Below are positions 32,901 through 43,101 of a stretch of 64,000 nt of DNA, piece after piece. Every line of letters begins with the position of its first letter. The stretch's first letter is position 1. The notes beneath the pieces were generated by a model that saw only the letters and a list, made by a program, of their open reading frames with translations, was not told the origin of the DNA and did not search any database. The position numbers and the translations under genes were made by a program. Source of the stretch: Paulinella micropora (taxonomy: Eukaryota > Cercozoa > Imbricatea > Euglyphida). Location of the stretch: positions 325,211-389,210 of the forward strand of contig BJOX01000348.1 in NCBI GenBank assembly GCA_009731375.1, read 5' to 3'.

Positions 32901-33817
32901 CATTTTTCACATTCATTTTTCATATTCATTTTTTATATTCATTTTTCATATTCATTTTTCCTATTCATATTTCATATTCATTTTTCACATTAATTTTTCG
33001 TATTCATTTTTCGTATTCATTTTTCATATTCATTTTTCATATTCATTTTTCATATTCATTTTTCATATTCATTTTTCACATTCATTTTTCATATTCGTTT
33101 TTCATATTCGTTTTTCATATTCGTTTTTCATATTCGTTTTTCATATTCATTTTTCACATTCATTTTTCACATTCACTTTTCATATTTATTTTTGATATTT
33201 ATTTTTCATATTTATTTTTCATATTTAATTTTCATATTCATTTTTCATATTCATTTTTAATATGCATTTTTCACATTCATTTTTCATAGTTATTTTTCAC
33301 ATTTATTTTTCACATTCATTATTCATATTCATTTTTTACATTCATTTTTCACATTCATATTTCACATTCATTTTTTACATCCATTTTTCATATTCATTTT
33401 TCATATTTATTTTCCATATTCATTTTCCATATTCATTTTTCATATTCATTTTTTATATTCATTTTTCATATTCATTTTTCATATTCATTTTTCATATTCA
33501 TTTTTCATATTCATTTTTCACATTCATTTTTCATATTCATTTTTCATATTCATTTTTCATATTCATTTTTCATATTCATTTTTCATATTCATTTTTCATA
33601 TTTATTTTTCATATTTATTTTTCATTTTTACTTTTCATATTCATTTTTATATTCATTTTTCATATTCATTTTTCATATTAATATTTATTATTCATATTTA
33701 TTTTTCATATTCATTTTTCATATTCATTTTTCATATTCATTTTTCATATTCATTTTTCATATTCATTTTTCATATTCATTTTTCATATTCATTTTTCATA
33801 TTCATTTTTCATATTCA
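17950..33817. repeat. 13-bp satellite array, about 15.9 kb
   Basis: Monomer TTTTTCATATTCA with frequent variants TTTTTCACATTCA, TTTTTCATATTTA and TTTTTCATATTCG, roughly 1,200 copies. Period 13 shifts frame at each copy, so the plus strand is open in all frames for long stretches and reads as a 13-residue pseudo-protein repeat (FHIHFSYSFFIFI). Longer signature words recur at irregular intervals, for example CATATATATTTTTCACATATTAG near 20020, 20410, 20580, 21350, 22390, 23810 and 24610. That indicates higher-order duplications of several hundred bases. There is no start context, no splice structure and no composition suggesting translation. Confidence 0.97.
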
Positions 33818-34382
33818 GGAGGAGCATCCTTTTTCACAGAAATTGTTCATGCTTTTGCCGTCTATCACCCGACCCAAAATCTATAAGGCCTATTTGCACT
33901 GTTTGCCTTGAATAAGGTTCAAGTCAGTTCCAACAGTTACTGTTACGTGGAGTCATTTTGATATTCAGTAATAAAAGCTATTACAAATCTTCAAAGGTTA
34001 TTAAAGTTATGAGCTTCCCGGACCGAGATTTCGTATATATTCATATTAATATTATTACTACTACACACAAACACTTTTAATAATCTAAAACTGTTCTGCT
34101 GCCGGTTCAAGTTCTATTTTTTATGTAAAATTTAAGATTAAGGGTCAGATTAAGAATTAGCATGCAAAATAAGTACTATTTACCTTTTAAAATTCGAATT
34201 TCAAAATATACAAAAAACAATTGAAATAATTTAATTTTAAAATCTGAAAACGTCCTGAGTAAGAAGAAATCATAATAGTTTTTTTAAGCAAGCTCTGTTA
34301 CAGTAAAATATTAATATTATAATAATATTTGGTACGCATTCTGCTGTCTATCGGTCCTTACCGTGTTACAGCTCTGAGCTCT
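33818..34382. other. AT-rich noncoding sequence, possible 5' part of the retroelement
   Basis: The satellite ends abruptly at AGGAGGAGC (about 33,818). The following 560 bases are AT-rich with no supported ORF. They may be the 5' UTR of the element that follows; no terminal repeat was recognised. Confidence 0.5.
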
Positions 34383-35351
34383 ATGTCTTCAGCAACTGCT
34401 AAAGCTAGACCTGTCATCCCGCGTGTCCAACGCAAAGCACAACAGCAAAAGACGCAAGGGGACGCCACTGAAGGTGCCTCTTCCAAGATGGCTGCACTCC
34501 TGACTGGCATACAAATTCCCTCGCCCAAGAAATCTCAACACAAAAGCTCCAAAATGGGTGGCAACATCAACCGCAGAATCAAGAAATCGACTGCGATGTA
34601 CCCGAACTTCCAAGGAGAGCTAGACGACTTCAACGTTACAACCACCCTTTTCTACAAAGTACAGTCCAACACCACGATTGTGAAGGAGGCGAAGTTGATA
34701 CCTCAAAAATGGATCAACCGTCTCAAAGACAGATTGTTTTCCCTCGCTGGCGGTAGTGCGGATCGTCTGGTTTACTCTTTAAGCTGCGTGGACCGACCAC
34801 TTGCGAAAAAGTTAGAGAAGCTGCCAAAAGGCTTCAATCTTGCCAATCTATTTGGTAAACTCAAATATGGGTCTGTGCCAATGTGTTTTCTCTTCATCAT
34901 GTTCGTCGAGAAGACTAACGAGGCAGTCAAAACGGGGAAGGTACTAACAAGCCAGGATTTCCTTGAGGAGGCGGGCTCGACCTTTCCCATTCAGGGAGTC
35001 TCGTCCCTTGCGCTCGATTACATAGACGAGCTTATCTCTACCCAAGAGTTCCCGAATCCCTATGGAAGACAAGATGGGGACACGGAGTCAGTGTTGGCAA
35101 AACTTGAGCTTAACACAGAAGAGGCAAGTGAGCAAATTCGTCAAGCCTTTCGTACGATTTTTGAGAAAACAAAATGTTTTTTGGAGGCCTTCAACATGGT
35201 TCTACCAGATTGGAGAAAAGTGCCTGTGGCTACCCAAGCGGAAGAAGAGCCTGCAGTCTTGGGCACAAAGTTCATCGAAAAAGCGATCGCTAAGTTCGAT
35301 GAACTCCAACATTGCTGCTTGAAGAGAAAAAGTCAACCAAAGACACACTGA
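34383..35351 (+). CDS. ORF1-like protein of the retroelement, unknown family
   Basis: 322 codons from the ATG at 34383. The N-terminus (residues 1-75) is basic and rich in Ala/Lys/Gln, as in nucleic-acid-binding gag-like proteins. The middle (WINRLKDRLFSLAGG, LPKGFNLANLFGKL, SVPMCFLFIMFVEKTNEA) looks globular and helical. I recognise no domain. After the TGA at 35349 the same frame continues with a sensible acidic/lysine sequence (SESAKEEDEAEE...NKSGKKKK), so the stop is probably a secondary mutation. Whether it belongs to the RT element or is a separate gene is inferred only from strand and spacing. Confidence 0.45.
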   Translation: MSSATAKARPVIPRVQRKAQQQKTQGDATEGASSKMAALLTGIQIPSPKKSQHKSSKMGGNINRRIKKSTAMYPNFQGELDDFNVTTTLFYKVQSNTTIVKEAKLIPQKWINRLKDRLFSLAGGSADRLVYSLSCVDRPLAKKLEKLPKGFNLANLFGKLKYGSVPMCFLFIMFVEKTNEAVKTGKVLTSQDFLEEAGSTFPIQGVSSLALDYIDELISTQEFPNPYGRQDGDTESVLAKLELNTEEASEQIRQAFRTIFEKTKCFLEAFNMVLPDWRKVPVATQAEEEPAVLGTKFIEKAIAKFDELQHCCLKRKSQPKTH

Positions 35352-35622
35352 CTGCGCCAATCCGAACAACTTCAGCCCAAGCAAGCAGAGTCTGACACTG
35401 CTGATGCCTCCTCCGAGTCGGCGAAAGAAGAAGACGAGGCAGAAGAAACTAATACAGTGCCTACAACTCCAAACAAATCTGGGAAGAAAAAAAAAACGTG
35501 GTGCTACTCCGCAAAACTCGAACAAAAAACAAAAAGAAGGTATCGATTCCGCAACATCGGTGGCATCCTCTCCTTCAGCTGCGGCAAAAGCTCGCACAGC
35601 AGCTAACAAACAAACTAGATAG
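35352..35622 (+). pseudogene. Broken C-terminal continuation of the ORF1-like gene
   Basis: In frame after the stop at 35349, then a switch of frame at a run of ten A (35487-35496), after which RGATPQNSNKKQKEG...AAAKARTAANKQTR continues to a stop at 35620. The A-run is an obvious slippage or indel site. Composition (acidic, then Lys/Ala-rich) is continuous across both breaks. Confidence 0.4.
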
Positions 35623-35929
35623 GGAATGAGGGGAGACTTGACACGGTGCTATAATCGTTTATTTGCACTGTGCAGGCGAATTCGAGGATTATACCAACTC
35701 ATCGCCAAACCCTCCGATAAAGACCTTAACACCAACGCAGAAACTAGTAGAGCAAATGACACAAGATGTATTCAAAGCCTTTGCTCCTCTAGGAAATCTT
35801 TGGTAAACATCCTGTTGAAAAAAGCAAATTTCCTTTGTATTAAAATCAAGACTTTGGCTACTACTACGCAAGGAAAAATAGTATGGTCTTTCGGTTGACT
35901 ATGATAATTCAACACTTTCTAGCAATGGC

Positions 35930-36273
35930 ATCTCTTCCGTTTACGGATTCAAAATGGACTAAAACAAAGCTGACTATGATCAACTCCATCCCTAATATGG
36001 ACAGCTTACAAGCTTTGACTATCTTGACAAACCGGAAAACAATCACGGGGCAAATATTTCGGTTGTTTATTATATTTATTCACCTTCAACAAGTCTAGAC
36101 TATGTAGGTGAAACTTCGAACTTCTTGTCAAGAATGAAACAAGAATTTCGACAAATGATGGCATGGAAACATTCAAAAACAAGCTCAAATTCCAACCAGC
36201 AGTTGTCAAAAATAGCCGGCAGTTTTGGGTACGAGAATTTCATCTCAGTTCCAATACTCAATCTTGGAAAGCT
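35930..36273 (+). pseudogene. GIY-YIG-like endonuclease segment, interrupted
   Basis: From about 36045 one frame reads VVYYIYSP...LDYVGETSNFLSRMKQEF, matching the start of a GIY-YIG nuclease: an aromatic YYIYS strand, YVGxT, then N-x-x-x-R. The domain cleaves DNA to prime reverse transcription in Penelope-like elements. Upstream the same frame gives natural-looking sequence broken by several TAA codons, each one change from CAA; a TAA at 36271-36273 ends it. This copy is inactive here. The call rests on one motif of about 25 residues. Confidence 0.5.
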
Positions 36274-37761
36274 ACCTCACTAAACAAAAGGTGAAAAACT
36301 GCATTCAAAATCTATCAGGGTGCAAACAGAAAAGTCTTTTATTCAGTGGTTAACGCCGAAAATAAACATGAAAAGACCAGCTTACAGACAAAGTTTCAAG
36401 GCAAACATAACACACACACAAAATGTCTCACAATCCCTTCCAATCAAAGAACGAAAAAAAGACAAAATCATGTGTGTGCGGGAACAAAGCTGCTCAATGC
36501 TGTTCAAAAATGTGCTGGATGCTCAATGGTCTACGCAATCGAATTAATAATTTGACCATCTGGGTTGGCCGAAACGGCGTCAACACCCACTACTCTTCCT
36601 CTCTTACCTCACTCCTCGATCAATTCGATAACAATGAGAAGGTAACAATCACAAGATATGGGAAGGGAGGAGACAAGACTGACTCTGATTACATGATGCG
36701 AGTTTACCGCAACACAGCTGATTTATGAACCGGCACCACTGCTACGACTGGGAAAACACGAACAGTCACATATACAACTTTCGTGGACTGGACCTTATTG
36801 TCGACTTTCCTCCTCTATGGCAAAACATTTGCTGTTATATACAGAACAACCAATAGCATTCCGTATTGATTCCAAAGGAGCCGTCCTAGACAAAACAGTC
36901 AACATAGAACAACTTTGGTACCATCCTAAGGCATGGGAACGTGACATGAAGAAAGCTACACGACATCAAGCAATTAACGTATGGGCACAAACACAAACCA
37001 TGCCACATTGGAAGATAAAAGAACGAATTGCATCTATTGTGAGATCTCGTTTACTTCGTTATCCAGAGATCCTCAAAAGCTCAAACTACACGATGAAAAT
37101 GCTTTTCATTGACAACTTTTCCAGAAAAGAGCTTAAGACAATTACATTAATCATCTTGCAACACATCAAGGTACCACAACAAATTCAGACTGCTATACTA
37201 TCATTGGCTAAAGTAGTTCAAAAGAACTCGCCGTCTATTGCAAAGACTCTCATAAACATCCAGAACTCTTTCTGCGCACTCTCTTCATCGAGATAGGGGA
37301 TAGCAGATGCATGTTGTGCTCCAATTGTTCCCATATCTCCATGCATATTTCTCAGTCTAGAACTGAAATGAACTCCATTATGACATAAAATATAATGAAG
37401 AGCATGTCGGCTGTTGACTAAACTGGAAATCAAAAGACTCAATCCACATGTGTAGCAGTCGATAAAACGATACCTTGCCCAAACACGTGACGTCATTTTT
37501 GGAAAAAACCATGTTCCGGCCAAGGTCCGGGCCGGCCGTTCCAAGACGATTTTCACAGAGCAACAACATAGCGACAAGCAGATACAGAACGAAAAACATG
37601 CATTACTCGCTTTATTACAATCCATGGGAATAGCAAAGACTGCGGGCAACACAATGGTTCGAAATTTACAAAAAAAAATATGAGATACCAACCGTCAAAA
37701 TTTCGGTAAATGTACGACGAGTACAACTGCAGAAAAAAAAAGTTGGAAAACCTTACAATCG
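36274..37761 (+). pseudogene. Degenerate linker region between GIY-YIG-like and RT segments
   Basis: Open pieces in different frames are visible: a cysteine cluster CVCGNKAAQCCSKMC (about 36465-36510), a 160-codon basic ORF (36817-37296, WYHPKAWERDMKKATRHQ), a C-x2-C-x2-C piece (about 37310) and KAKVRAGRSKTIF before the RT. The cysteine clusters could correspond to the zinc-binding region found beside GIY-YIG in some Penelope-like elements. Multiple stops and frame changes show decay. No single protein can be defined. Confidence 0.35.
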
Positions 37762-39345
37762 GTGAAAGCCTATATGGAGAAAAATGAACTGATTGTAAAA
37801 GACCTCGATAAAAATAAAAACCAATTATGGGTAGAATGCCCGGTTCTGCTTTGGAAAAGACTAACACAGGAATTAATCAATTCTCCGTGTTTGAAAGCAG
37901 TTAGTATGACCGAAGAACAAATTTTACGCAAGTATAGACAAGAATACAATAAACGCAAACTAAATCGCTTTGCTCCATTGAATAGATGGGGCTGTGTCCA
38001 TAAAGTTATGACCTCCCCCAAGGACAAAGACCCTGAAAATAAAACGAGACTTATTGGTATTCAATCTCGGTCTCAAGGAAGAAAAATGCTCAAGTATGCA
38101 GCTAAAGCTTTAAATTTTCTCGTCCTACAAGTAACAAAATACGTTCCCAATTTCAATCTCAACAAGCTTTCGGATTTAAAAGGGAAAATCAAAAAAGCCC
38201 AAACATTGTTTCAAAAATTAGAGAATAAATTGGATGTAGATTTAGATATCCAAACACTCTCGTTTGACGTGAAACAAATGTTTACGTGGTTAGATAAAAA
38301 AGAAATCGTGATGTCCCTTCACTGGCTTTTTATGATTCTTAGAGAATATGAAGCCACAGGAAAAAGAGGAAAGCAAAGAGAAAAAGTACAAGTCTCGAAA
38401 ACACTAAGACTTGATATGAATGGACGTATGAAATATGACGTAGGATGGCACCATAGTGCATCACGTGATGATTATGTAGTATTTACTTTCCAATATCTAT
38501 TAGACATAGTAGAAATGGATTTAGATAATACATTTTTCGTCATGGGCAATGCATGCTTTCAGCAAATTAAAGTTTGTCCTATTGGAGGCTACCTCTCTTT
38601 CCTACTAGCCCAAATCAAATGTATTTTTGACGAGTTTCGTTTCTTAACTATACTGCGTAGGCAGAATTTGTCTAACTTTGTGTTTGGCATTCGACAAGTA
38701 GACGACTTACTTTTTCTTGTCGCTACCGTACCTGATGACCAAAAGCTTTTCGAACGTCTTGAGCCTCACGTTCAATCACTCAGACATTTAGAGTACAAGC
38801 AAGCCCAACCTGTATATACAGGGGGTTTAGAGCTTGAAGAACAAAAAGTAGAGGAAGACGAACGATTTTACAAATTGGTTTTTGCAGGTAGTGACTTGAG
38901 AATAGGAAAGAAGCCACACTTTGGCTTTCACTCTCGTCCCCATTTCAAAAATTAGCAATCTTTGATTGACAAAGGTACAACACCATACCCACGTCTTCCG
39001 CCTCAGCCTCTGTCGTCATACACAGACAACAGAGTAAGAACGGCAACAATCAAAAGTATGCTTAGTATGTATCAATCTCAATCTACAAATAATGAGGTTT
39101 TAGAGCAAGCTGTATATCAACTTCTTTTTGAGTGCAGTTATCCGAAATCAATTTTCAAAAAATCGTTAAGGCTATTGTCATCAAGTTCTCCCCAAACCTC
39201 AGGAAAAAATTCAAAGGCAACAACGGTTTTGTCACAAAGACAACCGCATCTACACAACTTTCGTGATATTCTTATCCAGTCTAACTTTAACTCAACACAT
39301 AGCTTGCCACCCGTGAGTACCTTTAAAAGGCTACTATGGCAGTAA
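37762..39345 (+). pseudogene. Reverse transcriptase, Penelope-like, one premature TAG
   Basis: The main frame covers 397 codons to a TAG at 38953-38955 and then continues in the same frame to 39345 (528 codons in all). RT motifs in order: a region with DKNKNQLWVECP before the palm, motif A FDVKQMFTWLDKKEI, motif B FQQIKVCPIGGYLSFLLA and motif C FGIRQVDDLLFLV (VDD instead of the usual YADD). The second copy at 48973 has TGG where this copy has TAG, so the stop is a copy-specific nonsense mutation. The RT copies element RNA into DNA at the target. Motif C with R-x-VDD and the spacing agree better with Penelope-like RTs than with LINE or LTR RTs. Confidence 0.7.
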
Positions 39346-39699
39346 TCCTGCCTTCCTTTTACTACAACCGGCTCACAGGTAGACAAGCTCAAACGATATT
39401 TCAATTACTTTCGTTTTAATAATGACCTTCGTGAAGGTAGTGTGACAGTTATAACTAGCTTTCCACAACGTCGTTATAACTAGTCTTTCCACAACCAGAA
39501 AGGTCAAAAACAAGTACTACCGGTTCAGGTCAAATAACAATTCTAAACTGATCCAACCGAGACCATTTTCAAGTACTTCAGAAAAATAAGTGAGCAGTTA
39601 GACTTTCTAGTTACTAATTTTTCAATAAAAGGCAAGAGGTGACCAGCTGTCCAAGTTGACAGCCTGATCCTCTGACTTACTACTACTGTAAACTTAAAG

Positions 39700-41190
39700 G
39701 TACTGAGTGTCAGAGCTGAGTGACGATTTATTAATACAGTATTAATAACATAAATTGCATATACATTAATATTATATCTAACCGTAGGTTGGTAATTCAA
39801 GTATTTCGTGACTGATTTAGGAACAGACACGCAATATAGGCTTCGACTATCAACCGGAACGGAGAATGTTCCGATTCCGGCGCAGGGCGGCCAGCCAGTG
39901 TGTAAATTTTTTCAGGGGCTTGGTCTTGTGAGTTTGGATACAACCCCAAGGGGTAATTACACAACGAACTTTTATTAAAAGATCTCTATGGCTGCATTAA
40001 GTCCTGACTGCACTGACTCGGAGACAGCAGGTGAAATACCAGTAAATAGCACAGGCCGCGCTCACTTCGTTAATTTACGTAGAATCCACTGTAATGTAGG
40101 GGAAAGCACTGGAAAGATTTACTGTGGTCGGACTTCAAGTTGGTTATTTGTGTGGTAGCCAGAGTGTATTAATACTAGTTGAAGTGGAACAAAATTGGCA
40201 AGTCAACTTTCAGTCGGTTGAAAAAATCGGCTGTGATATAGGTGAAAAAAACGAAACTGTCAGAGTGTATCCAGTTGATAAATAATAACTAATATGATGA
40301 AAGAACTTGAACCGTCAGAAATCAGTTGAAGTTCGCCGGTACAAGGGCAGTGAAGGTAATTACTTAGGCAATTTAAGTCAGTCCGTGGTCTAGCATAGTT
40401 CCTCAGGGAGTTATTTCTGTATGCACCTGAACACCAATTGTCTGAAGACTCAAAAGCACACACATCGGGAGTCTCATGTAACACATCACTGATCACCAAC
40501 TCCCGCCGTTCGTGTTTCTCTCGACATCCAGAGTCTGTTAGACCAATAGGTTGTATTAATATTAATTCGGTAACGGACCGATTCAGTATGACCCGGCCGG
40601 TCTGTAGGATGCGTGTCGGCCGGGTAGAGCCACCCCTTCAGGCTTGCTACCTCTGTGCAGGAACAGTGTTTGTGTATATGTTCTAACAGAGTCTGTCAGA
40701 AAATTTCCGAATTCTGATGAAAATTTCCATACCCAGTAACTTTAGTTTTATTAGCGACTCCAGATGTTACAGTGACTCAATATTTAATAATATAACAACT
40801 ATCTAACGACATGGAGACTGTGGAATACCTAACGTAGAGGGACTCCGTAATTTCCAAGCCAAGCTAAAACCGACAGACCGGAACATAGAGTAATGCCATT
40901 ATATACCGGGTGGGCCGGCATAATCCCCTCTCCCCCTCGAGCGTGCCCTCGTCAGGGTGCGCGAGAAGTCGAGTTAAGACCAGCCGATCCAAACCGGGAT
41001 AAAATGTGAAAAATTATCTCGAGTGACGGGTCGGTGACTAGACCCTTTCCCTCGTTTAAAATTACACACCCCGTGTTATCCTAAATTCATTCATCGTCCC
41101 CCCCACCTAGTGTGAGTCTATACTATCCCCCTCCGGGTAGTGATTGACAAATTTCTACTTACGCCTGATTGAAATCCACTGATTCCATAG
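39700..41190. other. Noncoding stretch with dispersed-repeat copy and small inverted repeats
   Basis: No ORF with recognisable motifs. It holds one full copy of a dispersed repeat (about 40735-40921), a 9-bp-stem hairpin at 40591-40625 (ACCCGGCCG / CGGCCGGGT), and C/T-rich sequence from 40920 that leads into the degenerate tandem repeats at 41200. Confidence 0.6.
40735..40921. repeat. Dispersed repeat family R1, intact copy
   Basis: The consensus runs from 'GCGACTCC...GTTACAGTGACT' through TTTAATAATATAACAACTA, GAGACTGTGGAATACC, AACGTAGAGGGACTCCG, GACAGACCGGAACATAGAG to 'ATACCGGGTGGGCCGGCATA'. Another copy is split at 48755-48837 / 49735-49828, and a more diverged copy follows at 49829-50001. 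No coding potential. It is a short interspersed or satellite-like element. Confidence 0.75.
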
Positions 41191-41199
41191 TATTCCCCC

Positions 41200-41580
41200 G
41201 TTCGGCCTCGTCGGCGCCAAAAGATTTTGCATAAGCTTCCTTATGTAAAATTTCCACTTCGTGTAAAATGGGTTTCAAGTTGCCCCCCTGCATCCCTTGA
41301 GCTAGTAAGATTTTAGATAAGTTCCCTTGTTTGAAATCTCGAATCCGTGACGAATGGAATTTCAAGTTGCCCCACTGCATCCCTTGAGCCCCTAAGATTT
41401 TGGACGAGCTCCCTCGTGTAAAATCTCTAATCCATACAAATTGCCATAAGACTTGTGGGAATTTGAAAAAATAATCCCTCTGCAATCTCGAATCCGCTCG
41501 AATCGTGAAAATTGCCGCGAAACTTGTGGGAATTTGAAAACAATTCATCTCCGATCTCGAATCCTCATCGTGAAAATTGT
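41200..41580. repeat. Degenerate tandem repeats of about 70-90 bp
   Basis: TTTCAAGTTGCCCC-x-CTGCATCCC recurs about 90 bp apart (near 41271 and 41361), and ACTTGTGGGAATTTGAAAA recurs about 70 bp apart (near 41451 and 41522), each with flanking CTCGAATCC words. The 129-codon minus-strand open frame here follows the repeat and is not a credible gene. Confidence 0.6.
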
Positions 41581-42229
41581 ATCAACTTATGGCCCCAGGT
41601 GACGCTGTAGTCCCGGTCGCGTAGCCCAGAAGACTGATTCAAGACGTCGTTGAGGGAAGGCCCCCCTCCAACGCCTTTGATACTCGCCGCCGCGGTCCTC
41701 CGGCTCTACCACACCATGCTTGAAACGACCCTGAGTACCCCTTATTACTACCGTCCCTATCCATTCCCATGTATCCCCTCTCCCCCTGTTTCCAACGCCA
41801 CCAGGGTCCCATTCCCATATTCCCCATCTTCCCGTTACATCGCCGTTATAGCGGTAATTAAATAAAGTAAAAGGGGTGATCAGTCTCATAAAGCCCGCGG
41901 TTTCGCTCGTTGGCGGACAAGATATTCCCGTTCAGTCCCAATGCCCTTCATCGCGTCCCCGCGTGAAAGAATTCATCTATGATTCAAGGGATGATCATTC
42001 CCGATGCCCTGATCTTTTTCTTCTTCCTTTCTCATCTCGTTCTCTCTTCTTTTCATTCATTCATGCCGACCATTATACCATGCGTACACCGTACGCTTAC
42101 CCTTGTCATGCCACCGCAGGCTGAGAGGGTGTATATAATATGTTGGGGCAAGGATGATCAATCCTGCCGTGTTAGTGGTCTCGCTCCCTGGCGACCATGA
42201 TTATTGTCCTTCAAACCCTTTAGGTCCGT

Positions 42230-42465
42230 CATCGCGTCCCTGCGCGGAGTTCAAAATTACATCGTCGCGTCCCTGCGCGGAATGCAGAGTAAACATTGCG
42301 GCCCGCGCGGAATAAATTTAAATCATCGCGTCCCTGCGCAGAATAAAATTGTATCATCGCGCCCTGCGCGGAAATAAAATTGCATCATCGCGTCCCTGCG
42401 CGGAAAAAAATTATATCCTCGCGCCCTGCGCGGAAATAAGCTTATATCATCGCGTCCCTGCGCAT
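42230..42465. repeat. Short tandem repeat with core TCGCGTCCCTGCGCGGA, about eight copies
   Basis: The core recurs about every 28-33 bp, separated by variable AT-rich spacers (for example AATAAAATTGCATCA). Some copies read TCGCGCCCTGCGCGGA. The core is GC-rich and partly self-complementary (CCCTGCGCGG); spacers differ in length and are partly related to one another. Confidence 0.75.
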
Positions 42466-42564
42466 GATTGGTGTATACCATACACCTATGGATCAATTGA
42501 CCCTTGGGTATCATTCAGCCGTTTCCCCCGGGCGCACTACCCCGGACTCGGTTATAATCTTTTC

Positions 42565-42567
<3 letters not shown>

Positions 42568-42633
<66 letters not shown>
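42568..42633. repeat. (TC)n dinucleotide repeat
   Basis: About 33 uninterrupted TC units. Confidence 0.98.
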
Positions 42634-42635
<2 letters not shown>

Positions 42636-42639
42636 ATTC

Positions 42640-43101
42640 TCATCTTCTTCCCCTCCTTGCCTTCCTTTCCGGCCCCGAGGGACGTGTCCTTCCCCTCGAT
42701 CCCACCTTTGCCGGTGGTGCCCCGATGATCTCGAAGGGCAGGCCTTTCTCCTCCACCTCATCCCAGATAATGGTGGGAAATCGCCGATCCTCCGTGAGGT
42801 CAAAAGGCATATCCAGGACCATCCTAGGTCGCGTCTGCAGAATATAATGCGTGTGGTCCTTGTCGTCCAACTGGATACTCACATCCCACGTTTCCCGCTT
42901 TTGCCCCCAGTTCTCCAGAAAAACTGAACTGAACCGGCGGCCCTTCTCCAAGTTCGTCGCGTCACCACTTCTCCAAAACTGCATTACCGGAGCAATGCCC
43001 GCCGCCGCCTTTGACCTTGTACATCCCCCAACCTTCAGTATCCGCATGACGTTAAAGTCATCCATCGTGTCGTCCGCGATCTCCCTAGCCGCCGGTCGCA
43101 T
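42640..43101 (-). CDS. ORF downstream of integrase, unknown function
   Basis: 154 codons from an ATG that overlaps the stop of the preceding ORF by one base (TGATG at 43101). Contains VSIQLDDKDHTHYILQTRPRM and ends in a basic tail (GRTRPSGPERKARRGRR). It does not resemble gag, pol or a known envelope that I can name. The coupled start and position after the integrase suggest it is an extra ORF of the same LTR element. Confidence 0.35.
   Translation of the reverse strand: MRPAAREIADDTMDDFNVMRILKVGGCTRSKAAAGIAPVMQFWRSGDATNLEKGRRFSSVFLENWGQKRETWDVSIQLDDKDHTHYILQTRPRMVLDMPFDLTEDRRFPTIIWDEVEEKGLPFEIIGAPPAKVGSRGRTRPSGPERKARRGRR

Larger units (their letters stand above)
34383..39699 (+). mobile_element. 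Decayed non-LTR-type retroelement with ORF1-like, GIY-YIG-like and RT segments
   Basis: All plausible coding pieces lie on the plus strand: an ORF1-like protein (34383-35351 and broken continuation), a GIY-YIG-like segment (36045-36273), a charged linker ORF (36817-37296) and a reverse transcriptase (37762-39345), then a 3' UTR of about 350 bp ending at GTAAACTTAAAG (39699). The 3' end is fixed by comparison with a second copy at 48838-49729. An N-terminal GIY-YIG with a downstream RT suggests the Penelope-like group with permuted domains (Naiad/Chlamys type). The 5' boundary is unknown and 34383 is only the first supported codon. Confidence 0.6.

Noticed and set aside
17933-33681. Very long open frames (up to about 2,000 codons) with FHIHFSYSFFIFI repeats
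   Set aside because: They follow the 13-bp satellite in shifting frames, have several overlapping versions, and show no unique sequence or start context.
35930-36273. Ciliate-like code (TAA read as Gln) in the GIY-YIG segment
   Set aside because: The same element's RT frame ends normally and its one internal TAG corresponds to TGG in the other copy; CAA-to-TAA decay explains the stops.
37218-37691. 157-codon minus-strand ORF opposite the retroelement
   Set aside because: It runs against the element's coding direction and has no motif; it is probably a chance frame in AT-balanced decayed sequence.
42230-42465. CRISPR array
   Set aside because: Core copies vary, spacers are related and unequal, no cas genes are present and the context is eukaryotic.
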